From assembly GCA_023356515.1 (NCBI GenBank), contig JAKQYG010000310.1:1-5220 (forward strand): 5,220 nucleotides of DNA. The letters run 5' to 3'. Below the pieces are notes generated by a model. That model was given only the letters and a program-made list of their open reading frames with translations. It searched no databases and was not told the DNA's origin. Shown piece after piece: positions 1-5,205 of this stretch. The position numbers and the translations under genes were made by a program. This stretch comes from Trichodesmium sp. MAG_R04. GTDB lineage: Bacteria > Cyanobacteriota > Cyanobacteriia > Cyanobacteriales > Microcoleaceae. Each line of letters starts with the position of its first letter. The first letter of the stretch is position 1.

Positions 1-1
1 A

Positions 2-163
2 GGATTGCCAGTGGCTTATGTTGCTTTTGCAGGAGAACAACATGGTTTTCGCCGTTCCGAAAATATTAAACGTGCTTTAGATGGAGAATTTTATTTTTAT
101 TCCCGTGTATTTGGATTTACACCTGCTGAGAATTTAGAGGAACTAGAAATTCTGAATCTTTAG
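2..163 (+). CDS. S9-family serine peptidase (prolyl oligopeptidase type), C-terminal end only
   Basis: This is the 3' end of a gene that begins before the window; 53 codons are visible, ending in TAG at 161-163. The fragment starts GLPVAYVAF and continues into EQHGFR, then FYFYSRVFGF near the end. In S9 peptidases (acylaminoacyl-peptidase / dipeptidyl-peptidase / prolyl oligopeptidase group) the alpha/beta-hydrolase domain ends with this His-Gly-Phe motif, whose His (fragment residue 14, codon at 41-43) is the last member of the Ser-Asp-His triad. The helix after it, rich in Lys, Arg and Phe, is also typical. The family cleaves short peptides, usually in the cytoplasm. The catalytic Ser, the Asp and the beta-propeller lie outside the window, so activity and specificity cannot be judged. 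The oxidase gene on the same strand starts 705 bp downstream, too far for obvious co-transcription. Confidence 0.85.
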   Translation, partial: GLPVAYVAFAGEQHGFRRSENIKRALDGEFYFYSRVFGFTPAENLEELEILNL

Positions 164-209
164 ATTTTGTGGGCTGGTGGAAGAAAGACTTTAGCCTTGA
201 AACATTTGG

Positions 210-223
210 GTAGCAAAAAGTAC
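210..223. promoter_or_regulatory. NtcA-like palindrome GTA-N8-TAC (weak candidate)
   Basis: GTAGCAAAAAGTAC matches the cyanobacterial nitrogen regulator consensus GTA-N8-TAC exactly. No TAN3T box lies about 22 bp downstream; the nearest, TAGGAT at 254-259, is 30 bp away. It lies 645 bp before the amine oxidase start. The site also overlaps a small hairpin (CAAAAAG 214-220 with CTTTTTG 227-233) that could be part of the peptidase gene's 3' end. A six-base match is expected about once by chance in a window this size, so function is uncertain. Confidence 0.2.
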
Positions 224-233
224 CAGCTTTTTG
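214..233 (+). terminator. Weak hairpin after the peptidase gene
   Basis: CAAAAAG (214-220) and CTTTTTG (227-233) form a perfect 7-bp stem with a 6-nt loop, 50 nt after the peptidase stop codon. The descending arm contains five T, but the stem has only two G-C pairs and no T-run follows it, so it is at best a weak intrinsic terminator. It overlaps the NtcA-like palindrome, and the two readings compete. Confidence 0.25.
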
Positions 234-242
234 GTGATTTAA

Positions 243-396
243 GCTGAAAAAGTTAGGATTTCGAGCTGATCATGACAGAAAAGTCAAGGGGCAATTCTTG
301 CTACCACCTCCTCTGTAATTCCCATTTCTAGTGACTCCTGATTCCCTATTCCCTATTTACTACTCCCTACTCTCTCCCTGAAAATACTTTTTCAGC
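243..396. repeat. Segment bounded by 11-bp inverted repeats, MITE-like remnant
   Basis: GCTGAAAAAGT at 243-253 is matched perfectly in inverted orientation by ACTTTTTCAGC at 386-396, delimiting 154 bp without coding capacity. The right end continues into AAGCCCTAA, but the left end has no matching outer sequence and no clear target-site duplication is visible. A decayed miniature transposable element or two half-copies of a dispersed repeat would both explain it. Confidence 0.4.
335..376 (+). repeat. Degenerate heptanucleotide tandem repeats (STRR type)
   Basis: Six 7-nt units start at 335, 342, 349, 356, 363 and 370. The units at 342 and 349 are identical (TTCCCTA), the one at 363 is CTCCCTA, and the rest are diverged. 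The tract is almost purely pyrimidine on the + strand. Short tandemly repeated heptamers of this kind are a known intergenic feature of filamentous cyanobacteria, which supports the taxonomic guess. They have no assigned function. Confidence 0.7.
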
Positions 397-405
397 AAGC
401 CCTAA
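378..405 (+). repeat. Dispersed hairpin repeat, copy 1
   Basis: CTGAAAA-TACT-TTTTCAG (378-395) is a perfect 7-bp stem with a 4-nt loop, followed by CAAGCCCTAA. A second copy sits at 3069-3097 in the same orientation. Both copies share a CCCTACTC-like lead-in, the stem and the CAGCAAGCCCTAA tail, but differ in the loop. Each is upstream of one of the amine oxidase genes. It resembles the end of a mobile or miniature element rather than a terminator, because no T-run follows the stem. Confidence 0.6.
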
Positions 406-441
406 TTAGTACCTTTGCGTAAGTCCAGATAGAAATTAATA

Positions 442-452
442 GGATTGCTATA
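442..452 (+). repeat. GGATTGCTATA dispersed motif, copy 1
   Basis: The 11-mer GGATTGCTATA occurs here and at 705-715 in direct orientation. Its 9-nt core ATTGCTATA recurs inverted at 5016-5024, and TTGCTATA at 5152-5159. Here it overlaps the palindrome GCTATAGC (447-454). All copies I saw are intergenic. Confidence 0.45.
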
Positions 453-704
453 GCTACTCTAGAAATTCCTTAATTATATCTTAAAAACGATTAAGTATAT
501 GTTAAGAAAACAATAGTTTATCTTTTATCAGCCTTACAATTATATAATTAAATTATAATTTTAAGAGTAGCAATCAAGAATTAAGAATTATATATTAAGC
601 ATCTACACAAATACACAGAATTGTTTACACAGGTGATGTTTATCCAATCCGGTAAGGATTTCATATTCTCAAATGTGTAATTTTGAATTGTCACAACCTA
701 TTTG

Positions 705-715
705 GGATTGCTATA
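705..715 (+). repeat. GGATTGCTATA dispersed motif, copy 2
   Basis: Direct repeat of the 11-mer at 442-452. The two copies bracket a very AT-rich segment of about 250 bp with no gene. This could mark an old insertion or be a species-specific intergenic word; the sequence does not decide between them. Confidence 0.45.
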
Positions 716-743
716 TTTCATTTATTATTATTATTCAAAACCT

Positions 744-785
744 AAAATAGTTATTGTACTAGTTAAAATAGTTATTGTACTAGTT
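744..785 (+). repeat. Perfect 21-bp tandem duplication upstream of the amine oxidase gene
   Basis: Positions 744-764 and 765-785 are identical, head to tail, exactly two copies, ending 83 bp before the start codon at 869. Each unit contains TTATTGTACTAGTT. The lack of any divergence suggests a recent slippage duplication or selection. Its position in the probable promoter region means it could duplicate a regulator binding site, or create two TTGTAC elements resembling -35 boxes 21 bp apart. Confidence 0.85.
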
Positions 786-793
786 GCAATAAT

Positions 794-821
794 TGATATT
801 TCTACAGAGCAAAAATATCCT
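794..821 (+). promoter_or_regulatory. Candidate sigma70-type promoter of the copper amine oxidase gene
   Basis: TTGATA (794-799) and TATCCT (816-821), separated by 16 bp, would start a transcript near 828 with a leader of about 40 nt. The -35 matches consensus at five of six positions and the -10 at four of six. In such AT-rich DNA this is weak evidence, and other combinations within the 21-bp repeats are possible. Confidence 0.25.
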
Positions 822-868
822 ACTTTTGTTAATGCATCTAAAGTTGACTCTACTTTTTAAATTAAACT

Positions 869-2857
869 ATGGAACCAAATATATTAGAGAATAATGAAAA
901 CTCCCCACTGCCAGGTCTATTAACTTCTATAGATTCATTTATTAATTTGAACCCAATTTCAAGTGCTGAAACTCATCCTCTAGATCCCTTAACAGCAGAA
1001 GAAATTGAAGCAACAGTTGAAATTATTGGGGAGCAACAATTCCTCAATGAAGCAACATTTTTTCCTCGAATCGCCCTAAATGAACCGGCCAAAGAAGAAG
1101 TAGTAACTCATACTCCTGGTACTCCCTTTGAGAGAGAAGCATTTGCTGTAGTATTTGATTCACAAGCAAATATCACCTATGAAGCAGTAGTCGATTTAAT
1201 TACTGGAGAAGTTGAAAGTTGGGAGCAAGTTCCTAATGTATTTGTACAAATCCTCGATCCAGATGATTACGATGCCCTAGAAGAATTAACGGCCAGCGAT
1301 CCGGAAGTTTTAGCTGCTCTGGAAAGGCGGAGAATTGATCCAGACAATGTTTACTTTACAGGTTGGGCACCAGGTCCTCTAAGTCAAGAAGAAGCAGCCA
1401 CAGGTTCCCGCTTGATTCGTGGAATTCCCTATGTGATTGGAGATGACATTAACTTTTATGGACGACCTATTGAGGGGTTGCTTGTCACCGTCGATCTGAC
1501 AAATAATCAAGTTCTCAATGTCAGTGACTCGGGAAATATTCCTATTGCTGGTGATGCGGGATTTCGTGCAAATGAAATAGACTTGCGCGAGCCGCTACCA
1601 CCATTAGAAATTGTTGAACCAGAAGGAGCAAGCTATGAATTTAATGGCAATCAAATCAGTTGGGATAAATGGGATTTTCGTTACTCCATTGATCCTAGAA
1701 CTGGGTTGGTATTGCACCAAGTTAGCTATGATGATCGCTCTATTCTTTATCGTGGTTCATTGTCTGAATTATCGGTTCCCTATGGTGATCCTGATGGAAA
1801 TTGGAGTGTTAGAAATGCTTTAGATGTAGGGGAGTATAGTATAGGACGCTTTACTTATCCAATGGAAGTAGGTAGGGATATACCAGAAAATGCAAAGTTG
1901 TTAGATGCAACTTTTGCTGATGATTTAGGAGAACCATATCTCTGGGAAGGAGCAGCAGCAATTTACGAACGGCAGGGTGGACTACTCTGGTCACATTTTG
2001 ACTTTGAGCTGACGGAAGAAATTGAATCCCGTCGCAGTCGAGAGTTAGTAATGCGGTCTATTATGACTATTGGTAACTACGATTATGGTGTCAATTGGGT
2101 ATTTCAACAAGATGGGGCATTAAAAGTTGAAGCTGATTTAACTGGAATTATTTTAGCTAAAGGTACAGAAGCAACCGATATCAAAACCCTAAGTGAAAGT
2201 GATGCTTATGGAACTTTGATTGCTCCAAATCTGATTGGTGTGAATCACCAGCATTTCTTCAATTTCCGTCTTGATATGGATGTAGATGGAATCACAAATA
2301 TGCCAATGGAGATGAATGTAGTTCCACTTCCTCCAGGATTAGATAACCCTGCTGGTAATGCTTTTGTTATGGAACGCATTCCCTTGGAAATAGAAACTGC
2401 TGCTGTTAGAGATGTTAATGTGTACCAGAGTCGTATGTGGATGGTTAATAGTCTGGAGAATACAAATCAGGTTGGTTTCCCAACAGCTTATGCCCTAATG
2501 CCTGGAGAAAATGCTTTTAATCAGTTATCTCCTTTTGCCGAAGCGCGTCAACTTTCAGGTTTTAGCAATCATCATGCCTGGTTTACTCAGTACGATCCAA
2601 AGGAACTTTATGCTGCTGGCGATTATCCTAACCAGGGAGTTCCCGGTCAAGGTTTACCATCTTATGTACAAGATAATGAACCTTTAGTAGGAGAAGACGT
2701 TGTCATCTGGTACACCATGGGAACTACTCACATGGTGCGTGCTGAAGATTGGCCAATCATGCCTGTTCATTCTATGCACTTTAAACTCAAACCTTGGAAC
2801 TTCTTTGATGAAAACCCAGCTCTAGATATTCCCCCAAATCCAATTATTGAGTCTTGA
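869..2857 (+). CDS. Primary-amine oxidase, copper/topaquinone type (TynA-like)
   Basis: This enzyme oxidises a primary amine with O2 and water to an aldehyde, ammonia and H2O2. The 662 residues cover the family's usual N2 region (about 40-130), N3 region (about 155-230) and large catalytic domain (about 250-655). Tyr404 in IGNYDY is the expected topaquinone precursor. His460 and His462 (NHQH) with His621 (TTHMVRAEDWP) are the copper ligands. Asp319 in NALDVGEY is the catalytic base, and Tyr305 (PYGDP) matches the conserved active-site Tyr. Asp469, Asp471 (DMDVD) and Asp610 fit the peripheral calcium site. The gate residue two before the base is Ala317 instead of the common Tyr or Phe, as in the Hansenula enzyme, suggesting a wider channel. 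There is no cysteine in the protein, so the disulfide of many relatives is absent. No signal peptide or membrane segment is visible. The start is fixed by an in-frame TAA at 863-865; no Shine-Dalgarno is present. Substrate is unknown. Confidence 0.95.
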   Translation: MEPNILENNENSPLPGLLTSIDSFINLNPISSAETHPLDPLTAEEIEATVEIIGEQQFLNEATFFPRIALNEPAKEEVVTHTPGTPFEREAFAVVFDSQANITYEAVVDLITGEVESWEQVPNVFVQILDPDDYDALEELTASDPEVLAALERRRIDPDNVYFTGWAPGPLSQEEAATGSRLIRGIPYVIGDDINFYGRPIEGLLVTVDLTNNQVLNVSDSGNIPIAGDAGFRANEIDLREPLPPLEIVEPEGASYEFNGNQISWDKWDFRYSIDPRTGLVLHQVSYDDRSILYRGSLSELSVPYGDPDGNWSVRNALDVGEYSIGRFTYPMEVGRDIPENAKLLDATFADDLGEPYLWEGAAAIYERQGGLLWSHFDFELTEEIESRRSRELVMRSIMTIGNYDYGVNWVFQQDGALKVEADLTGIILAKGTEATDIKTLSESDAYGTLIAPNLIGVNHQHFFNFRLDMDVDGITNMPMEMNVVPLPPGLDNPAGNAFVMERIPLEIETAAVRDVNVYQSRMWMVNSLENTNQVGFPTAYALMPGENAFNQLSPFAEARQLSGFSNHHAWFTQYDPKELYAAGDYPNQGVPGQGLPSYVQDNEPLVGEDVVIWYTMGTTHMVRAEDWPIMPVHSMHFKLKPWNFFDENPALDIPPNPIIES

Positions 2858-2865
2858 TTAAGTTG

Positions 2866-2903
2866 ATGGAACAAGTATTTTCTAGAAAAAATACTTGCTC
2901 CAT
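2866..2903. terminator. Large imperfect palindrome, probable transcript end of the copper amine oxidase gene
   Basis: The arms at 2866-2881 (ATGGAACAAGTATTTT) and 2888-2903 (AAAATACTTGCTCCAT) pair over 16 bp with one mismatch around a 6-nt loop, starting 8 nt after the stop codon. Position and stability suggest a 3'-end stabiliser or terminator. No T-run follows it on either strand, so it is not a canonical intrinsic terminator; processing or Rho-independent pausing at the A/T-rich stem are alternatives. Confidence 0.5.
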
Positions 2904-2989
2904 AATTTGCAACATAACTTTCAGAGGAATTACAACTACAAAAGTATTAGCTTGAGATTACTTCCCTGTCCCTCTTGAAATCATCCCCG

Positions 2990-3097
2990 GCCTAAAGGCA
3001 CTGGGTGTCGCGTAGGGAAATTTCCCTACTTCTCCTCCTGGGAGATGTTAGGGCTGGGTCCCCTACTCCTGAAAAAGATTTTTTCAGCAAGCCCTAA
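2990..3097. repeat. Cluster of successive and nested palindromes
   Basis: Four structures are packed into 108 bp. They are GCCT-AA-AGGC (2990-2999), the perfect 18-bp palindrome GTAGGGAAATTTCCCTAC (3012-3029), TCTCC-TCCTG-GGAGA (3031-3045), and a TTAGGGCT (3048-3055) to AGCCCTAA (3090-3097) pair enclosing the inner hairpin at 3069-3087. Such dense folding is typical of repetitive extragenic elements in filamentous cyanobacteria and could form cruciforms or a highly structured leader or trailer RNA. No gene overlaps it. Confidence 0.65.
3048..3097 (+). repeat. Dispersed hairpin repeat, copy 2, as a 50-bp nested palindrome
   Basis: The inner hairpin CTGAAAAA-GAT-TTTTTCAG (3069-3087) is a perfect 8-bp stem. 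It shares the CAGCAAGCCCTAA tail (3085-3097) with copy 1 at 393-405. Here the tail has a partner, since TTAGGGCT at 3048-3055 pairs with AGCCCTAA at 3090-3097, making a closed 50-bp unit that copy 1 lacks. This looks like the more complete form of a small palindromic element. It ends 294 bp before the flavoenzyme gene. Confidence 0.6.
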
Positions 3098-3190
3098 ATA
3101 TAGATATAATCTTGAAATATAACGGGAGCTTCATAAATAGAGAATTTCAGGAGGTTTTGAGTTAGGTTAAATCCTACAAAAAGGCTGTCC

Positions 3191-3334
3191 CTAAATCACA
3201 AAATTTTCCACCAATTCATTATTTCCTAAAGAGAATTTAATACTAAAAATTTCACTAATTCCTGCTGTAAATTCTAAACTTAAATATCTTTCTTCTTCAT
3301 TAGCTTCTACCTGTGAGAATACTTCCTCAGCCAT
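3191..3334 (-). CDS. Doubtful small ORF or gene remnant, 47 residues, unknown
   Basis: On the minus strand an ATG (3334-3332) opens 47 codons ending in TAG (3193-3191). The product starts MAEEVFSQVEANEEERY and ends NELVENFVI. It is acidic with alternating hydrophobic residues, a more protein-like composition than expected from random AT-rich DNA. I do not recognise it. The reading frame stays open upstream of the ATG through the eight-C run (as read on the minus strand) until a TAA about 36 nt before the ATG. This would also fit the broken end of a longer gene. No convincing ribosome binding site is present. It may be chance. Confidence 0.25.
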   Translation of the reverse strand: MAEEVFSQVEANEEERYLSLEFTAGISEIFSIKFSLGNNELVENFVI

Positions 3335-3347
3335 TCCCGAATTTTGT

Positions 3348-3366
3348 GGGGGGGGAATGTTTTTTT
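3348..3366 (+). repeat. G8 and T7 homopolymer tract just before the flavoenzyme gene
   Basis: Eight G (3348-3355) and seven T (3360-3366) lie within 19 bp, ending 25 bp before the start codon at 3392. TTGTGG (3344-3349) and CATAAC (3370-3375) on either side vaguely resemble -35 and -10 boxes with a 20-bp spacer that would contain both runs. Homopolymers of this length are slippage-prone, so spacer or leader length could vary between cells. They are also common places for sequencing error. Confidence 0.6.
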
Positions 3367-3391
3367 AACCATAACTTTGTAGTGTCTAGAT

Positions 3392-4918
3392 ATGTATAAT
3401 CACATTTTAGAGTTAGATAGTCCATTTTCTTTTGAACGCTTGTATAGTCATCCTGGTTCTCTTATTCCCTATGACCAGGGCGGTACTCGCAAACAAGTTG
3501 CAATTATTGGCGGAGGAATTGCCGGACTTGTTAGTGCTTACGAACTAAGTCAACTAAACCATCAAGTTACTTTATTAGAGTCTGATTCTCGTTTGGGAGG
3601 AAGGATTAAGACTCATTATTTTAGTGATGGAACTTATGGAGAATTAGGTGCGATGCGGATTCCTACAAGTCATGGTTGCACTTTACATTATATAGATAAG
3701 TTTAAGTTACCAAAAAGACCTTTTATTAATTACAATCCTGCAACTTTTTATTATCTTAGGGGAAAGAAAACTCGTTTAGATAGTTATCAAGAACTTTTTT
3801 CTGTTTACAATTTAACCTCTGATGAAAAAGAAGACCCTGGAGTAATTTACGACCAGTTATTGTCAGAGTTAATTAATTCTTTCTCTGAACAGGAGAAATG
3901 GGAATTATTTGCGCCTACTTTTACCAGCGATCGAGTTAGAAAATGGGATAATTTAACAGTTACCGACTATTTTCGTAATCATCTTTCTCCCGATGCTTTT
4001 CAATTACTAGGTCATGCTACTGGAGCAATTCATTATGAAAAAGTTTCTCTATTAAATGGTTTAATTGACTTCTTTGCTTGGCATCAAGTTGAACAATATG
4101 AATTAATTGGAGGAATGGAAACTTTAATCAAGGCTTTAGTTAAAAGAATATCAGGAAAAATCGAGACTGAAGCAAAAGTAACAAATATAGCAATTACAGA
4201 TAAAGGGGTTCAAGTTGACTGGAATAAGTTGGATAAGCAACAGACTGCAGAATTTGACTATATTATTTGTACTGTTCCAACTACTGCTTTAGCTCGGATT
4301 AATTTTGACCCTATTTTACCTAGCAAACAACAGGAAGCTATTAACAATTTAGGTTATTGTAGTTCTAGTAAAAGTCTATTACACTGCACTGCTCGTCCTT
4401 GGGAATTTACAGAAAATATTTATGGTGGGGGCAGTTTTACAGACTTAAATATTGAAAAGTGTCGGTATCCTTGCGATAATGCTAAATTAGATGGAAACAA
4501 TTTTTCTCAACCTCATTTTGTGGTTAAGAATAAAGATATTTCTTATCAGGCATCTGTATTAACTGCTGCTTATCGTTGGGAAGATAATTCTAGAAAGTTT
4601 GTTACTTTAGATGAGTCAAATAAAACAGATTTAACCTTAGAAGAAATTTCACAACTACATCCTAATATTAAACAATATACTGATGATGTTGTTCATAGTA
4701 TTTGGGATGAAGATAATAATCCGGGTTCTGGTTCTTATGCTTATTTTGCCCCTGGCGATCGGGAAAAATATCAACCTTTTCTTGGTCAACCTTATCCTAT
4801 AAATAATGCCCGTGTATTCTTTGCCGGGGAACATTTAGGTATTAATCATGCTTCAGTTCAAGGGGCAATTCATACGGCGCTTGCTGCAACTATTGATGTT
4901 CTCGAAACCAGCTTATAG
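3392..4918 (+). CDS. FAD-dependent amine oxidase, L-amino-acid oxidase type
   Basis: The 508 residues form a full-length flavin amine oxidase. The Rossmann motif is IIGGGIAG (38-45), with Glu63 to bind the ADP ribose and RLGGR (67-71) after it. GAMRIP (86-91) is the L-amino-acid-oxidase signature; Arg89 aligns with the Arg that holds the substrate carboxylate in snake-venom enzymes. Lys327 in SSSKSLL matches the flavin-N5 lysine. FAGEH to SVQGAI (477-493) is the C-terminal FAD motif. The expected reaction is amino acid plus O2 to 2-oxo acid, ammonia and H2O2; the particular amino acid is unknown, and amine oxidation remains possible. In the last motif NHASVQG has Ser488 where venom enzymes have a Trp lining the substrate pocket. 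No signal peptide is seen; the 35 residues before the FAD motif (FSFERLYS) look like the family's usual lead. The start is bounded by an in-frame TAG at 3380-3382; no Shine-Dalgarno is present. Confidence 0.92.
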   Translation: MYNHILELDSPFSFERLYSHPGSLIPYDQGGTRKQVAIIGGGIAGLVSAYELSQLNHQVTLLESDSRLGGRIKTHYFSDGTYGELGAMRIPTSHGCTLHYIDKFKLPKRPFINYNPATFYYLRGKKTRLDSYQELFSVYNLTSDEKEDPGVIYDQLLSELINSFSEQEKWELFAPTFTSDRVRKWDNLTVTDYFRNHLSPDAFQLLGHATGAIHYEKVSLLNGLIDFFAWHQVEQYELIGGMETLIKALVKRISGKIETEAKVTNIAITDKGVQVDWNKLDKQQTAEFDYIICTVPTTALARINFDPILPSKQQEAINNLGYCSSSKSLLHCTARPWEFTENIYGGGSFTDLNIEKCRYPCDNAKLDGNNFSQPHFVVKNKDISYQASVLTAAYRWEDNSRKFVTLDESNKTDLTLEEISQLHPNIKQYTDDVVHSIWDEDNNPGSGSYAYFAPGDREKYQPFLGQPYPINNARVFFAGEHLGINHASVQGAIHTALAATIDVLETSL

Positions 4919-5115
4919 TGCTTTTCATTTGGATGGAAACAATTATCCAGTCGGATAGGAATATAACCTACAAAGATTTGAGCTACCCATTGGAAAACCG
5001 CTATAATTTCACCCATATAGCAATGAGCACTCACATCTTTACATATTACTATCGCATTTAAGTGTAGTACAATTTTACGCTACTATCTACCAATACTTTC
5101 ACATATATTACATTA

Positions 5116-5129
5116 GTAGCAACTTGTAC
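5116..5129. promoter_or_regulatory. NtcA-like palindrome GTA-N8-TAC upstream of a possible gene start
   Basis: GTAGCAACTTGTAC fits the NtcA consensus exactly. A TATACA hexamer (5156-5161) follows 26 bp later, slightly beyond the usual spacing of about 22 bp, and a possible start codon lies at 5189. The site resembles the one at 210-223, sharing GTAGCAA, a 3-nt gap and GTACCA. If real it would serve a gene to the right, not the oxidase to the left. Chance occurrence is quite possible. Confidence 0.3.
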
Positions 5130-5158
5130 CATGTAAATATACCAGCGCACGTTGCTAT

Positions 5159-5205
5159 ACATGACAATAATTCCAGAGGGTTTTCCCCATGAATTATTGT
5201 CATGT
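5159..5205. repeat. Perfect 15-bp inverted repeat with 17-nt spacer
   Basis: ACATGACAATAATTC (5159-5173) is exactly reverse-complementary to GAATTATTGTCATGT (5191-5205). GCTAT (5154-5158) and ATAGC (5210-5214) extend the stem past a 4-nt bulge. The spacer contains GGG-TTTT-CCC, a further small stem. It is too strong to be chance. It could be a hairpin terminator for the upstream gene (though 240 nt after its stop and without a T-run), a miniature repeat, or a fold around the translation start at 5189. Confidence 0.75.

Larger units (their letters stand above)
164..868. other. Long intergenic region between peptidase and copper amine oxidase
   Basis: No convincing gene is seen in these 705 bp. 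The left part (about 243-405) holds a pair of 11-bp inverted repeats, a pyrimidine-rich heptamer tract and a hairpin repeat. The middle (about 420-740) is very AT-rich and holds small inverted repeats such as TATAATT-A-AATTATA at 543-557, CTTAA/TTAAG at 480-495 and AATCC/GGATT at 646-660. The right part has a 21-bp tandem duplication and a weak promoter candidate ahead of the oxidase. The length and repeat load suggest an insertion-prone spacer rather than a decayed gene. Confidence 0.7.
2858..3391. other. Palindrome-rich intergenic region between the two oxidase genes
   Basis: These 534 bp separate the two oxidase genes, arguing against a tight operon. In order they hold a large imperfect palindrome right after the first gene (2866-2903), a cluster of palindromes at 2990-3097 including copy 2 of the hairpin repeat, about 90 bp with nothing recognised, a doubtful 47-codon minus-strand ORF (3191-3334), and a G8 then T7 tract (3348-3366) ending 25 bp before the flavoenzyme start. 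No clear promoter is recognised. Confidence 0.7.

Noticed and set aside
335..376. CRISPR array
   Set aside because: The units are contiguous 7-mers without spacers, so this is a tandem heptamer tract.
378..405. Intrinsic terminator reading of the CTGAAAA/TTTTCAG hairpin
   Set aside because: The stem has few G-C pairs, is not followed by a T-run, and is repeated at 3069-3097 with the same tail, which fits a dispersed repeat better.
543..557. AT palindrome TATAATT-A-AATTATA as an operator
   Set aside because: It sits in extremely AT-rich DNA where such palindromes arise easily, and it is over 300 bp from the next start codon.
1611..1823. 70-codon + strand ORF in another frame
   Set aside because: It lies wholly inside the copper amine oxidase gene, whose frame has all catalytic motifs; the alternative product shows no recognisable domain.
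3926..3933. HIP1 octamer
   Set aside because: The sequence is GCGATCGA, one base off GCGATCGC; no exact HIP1 site was found in the window.
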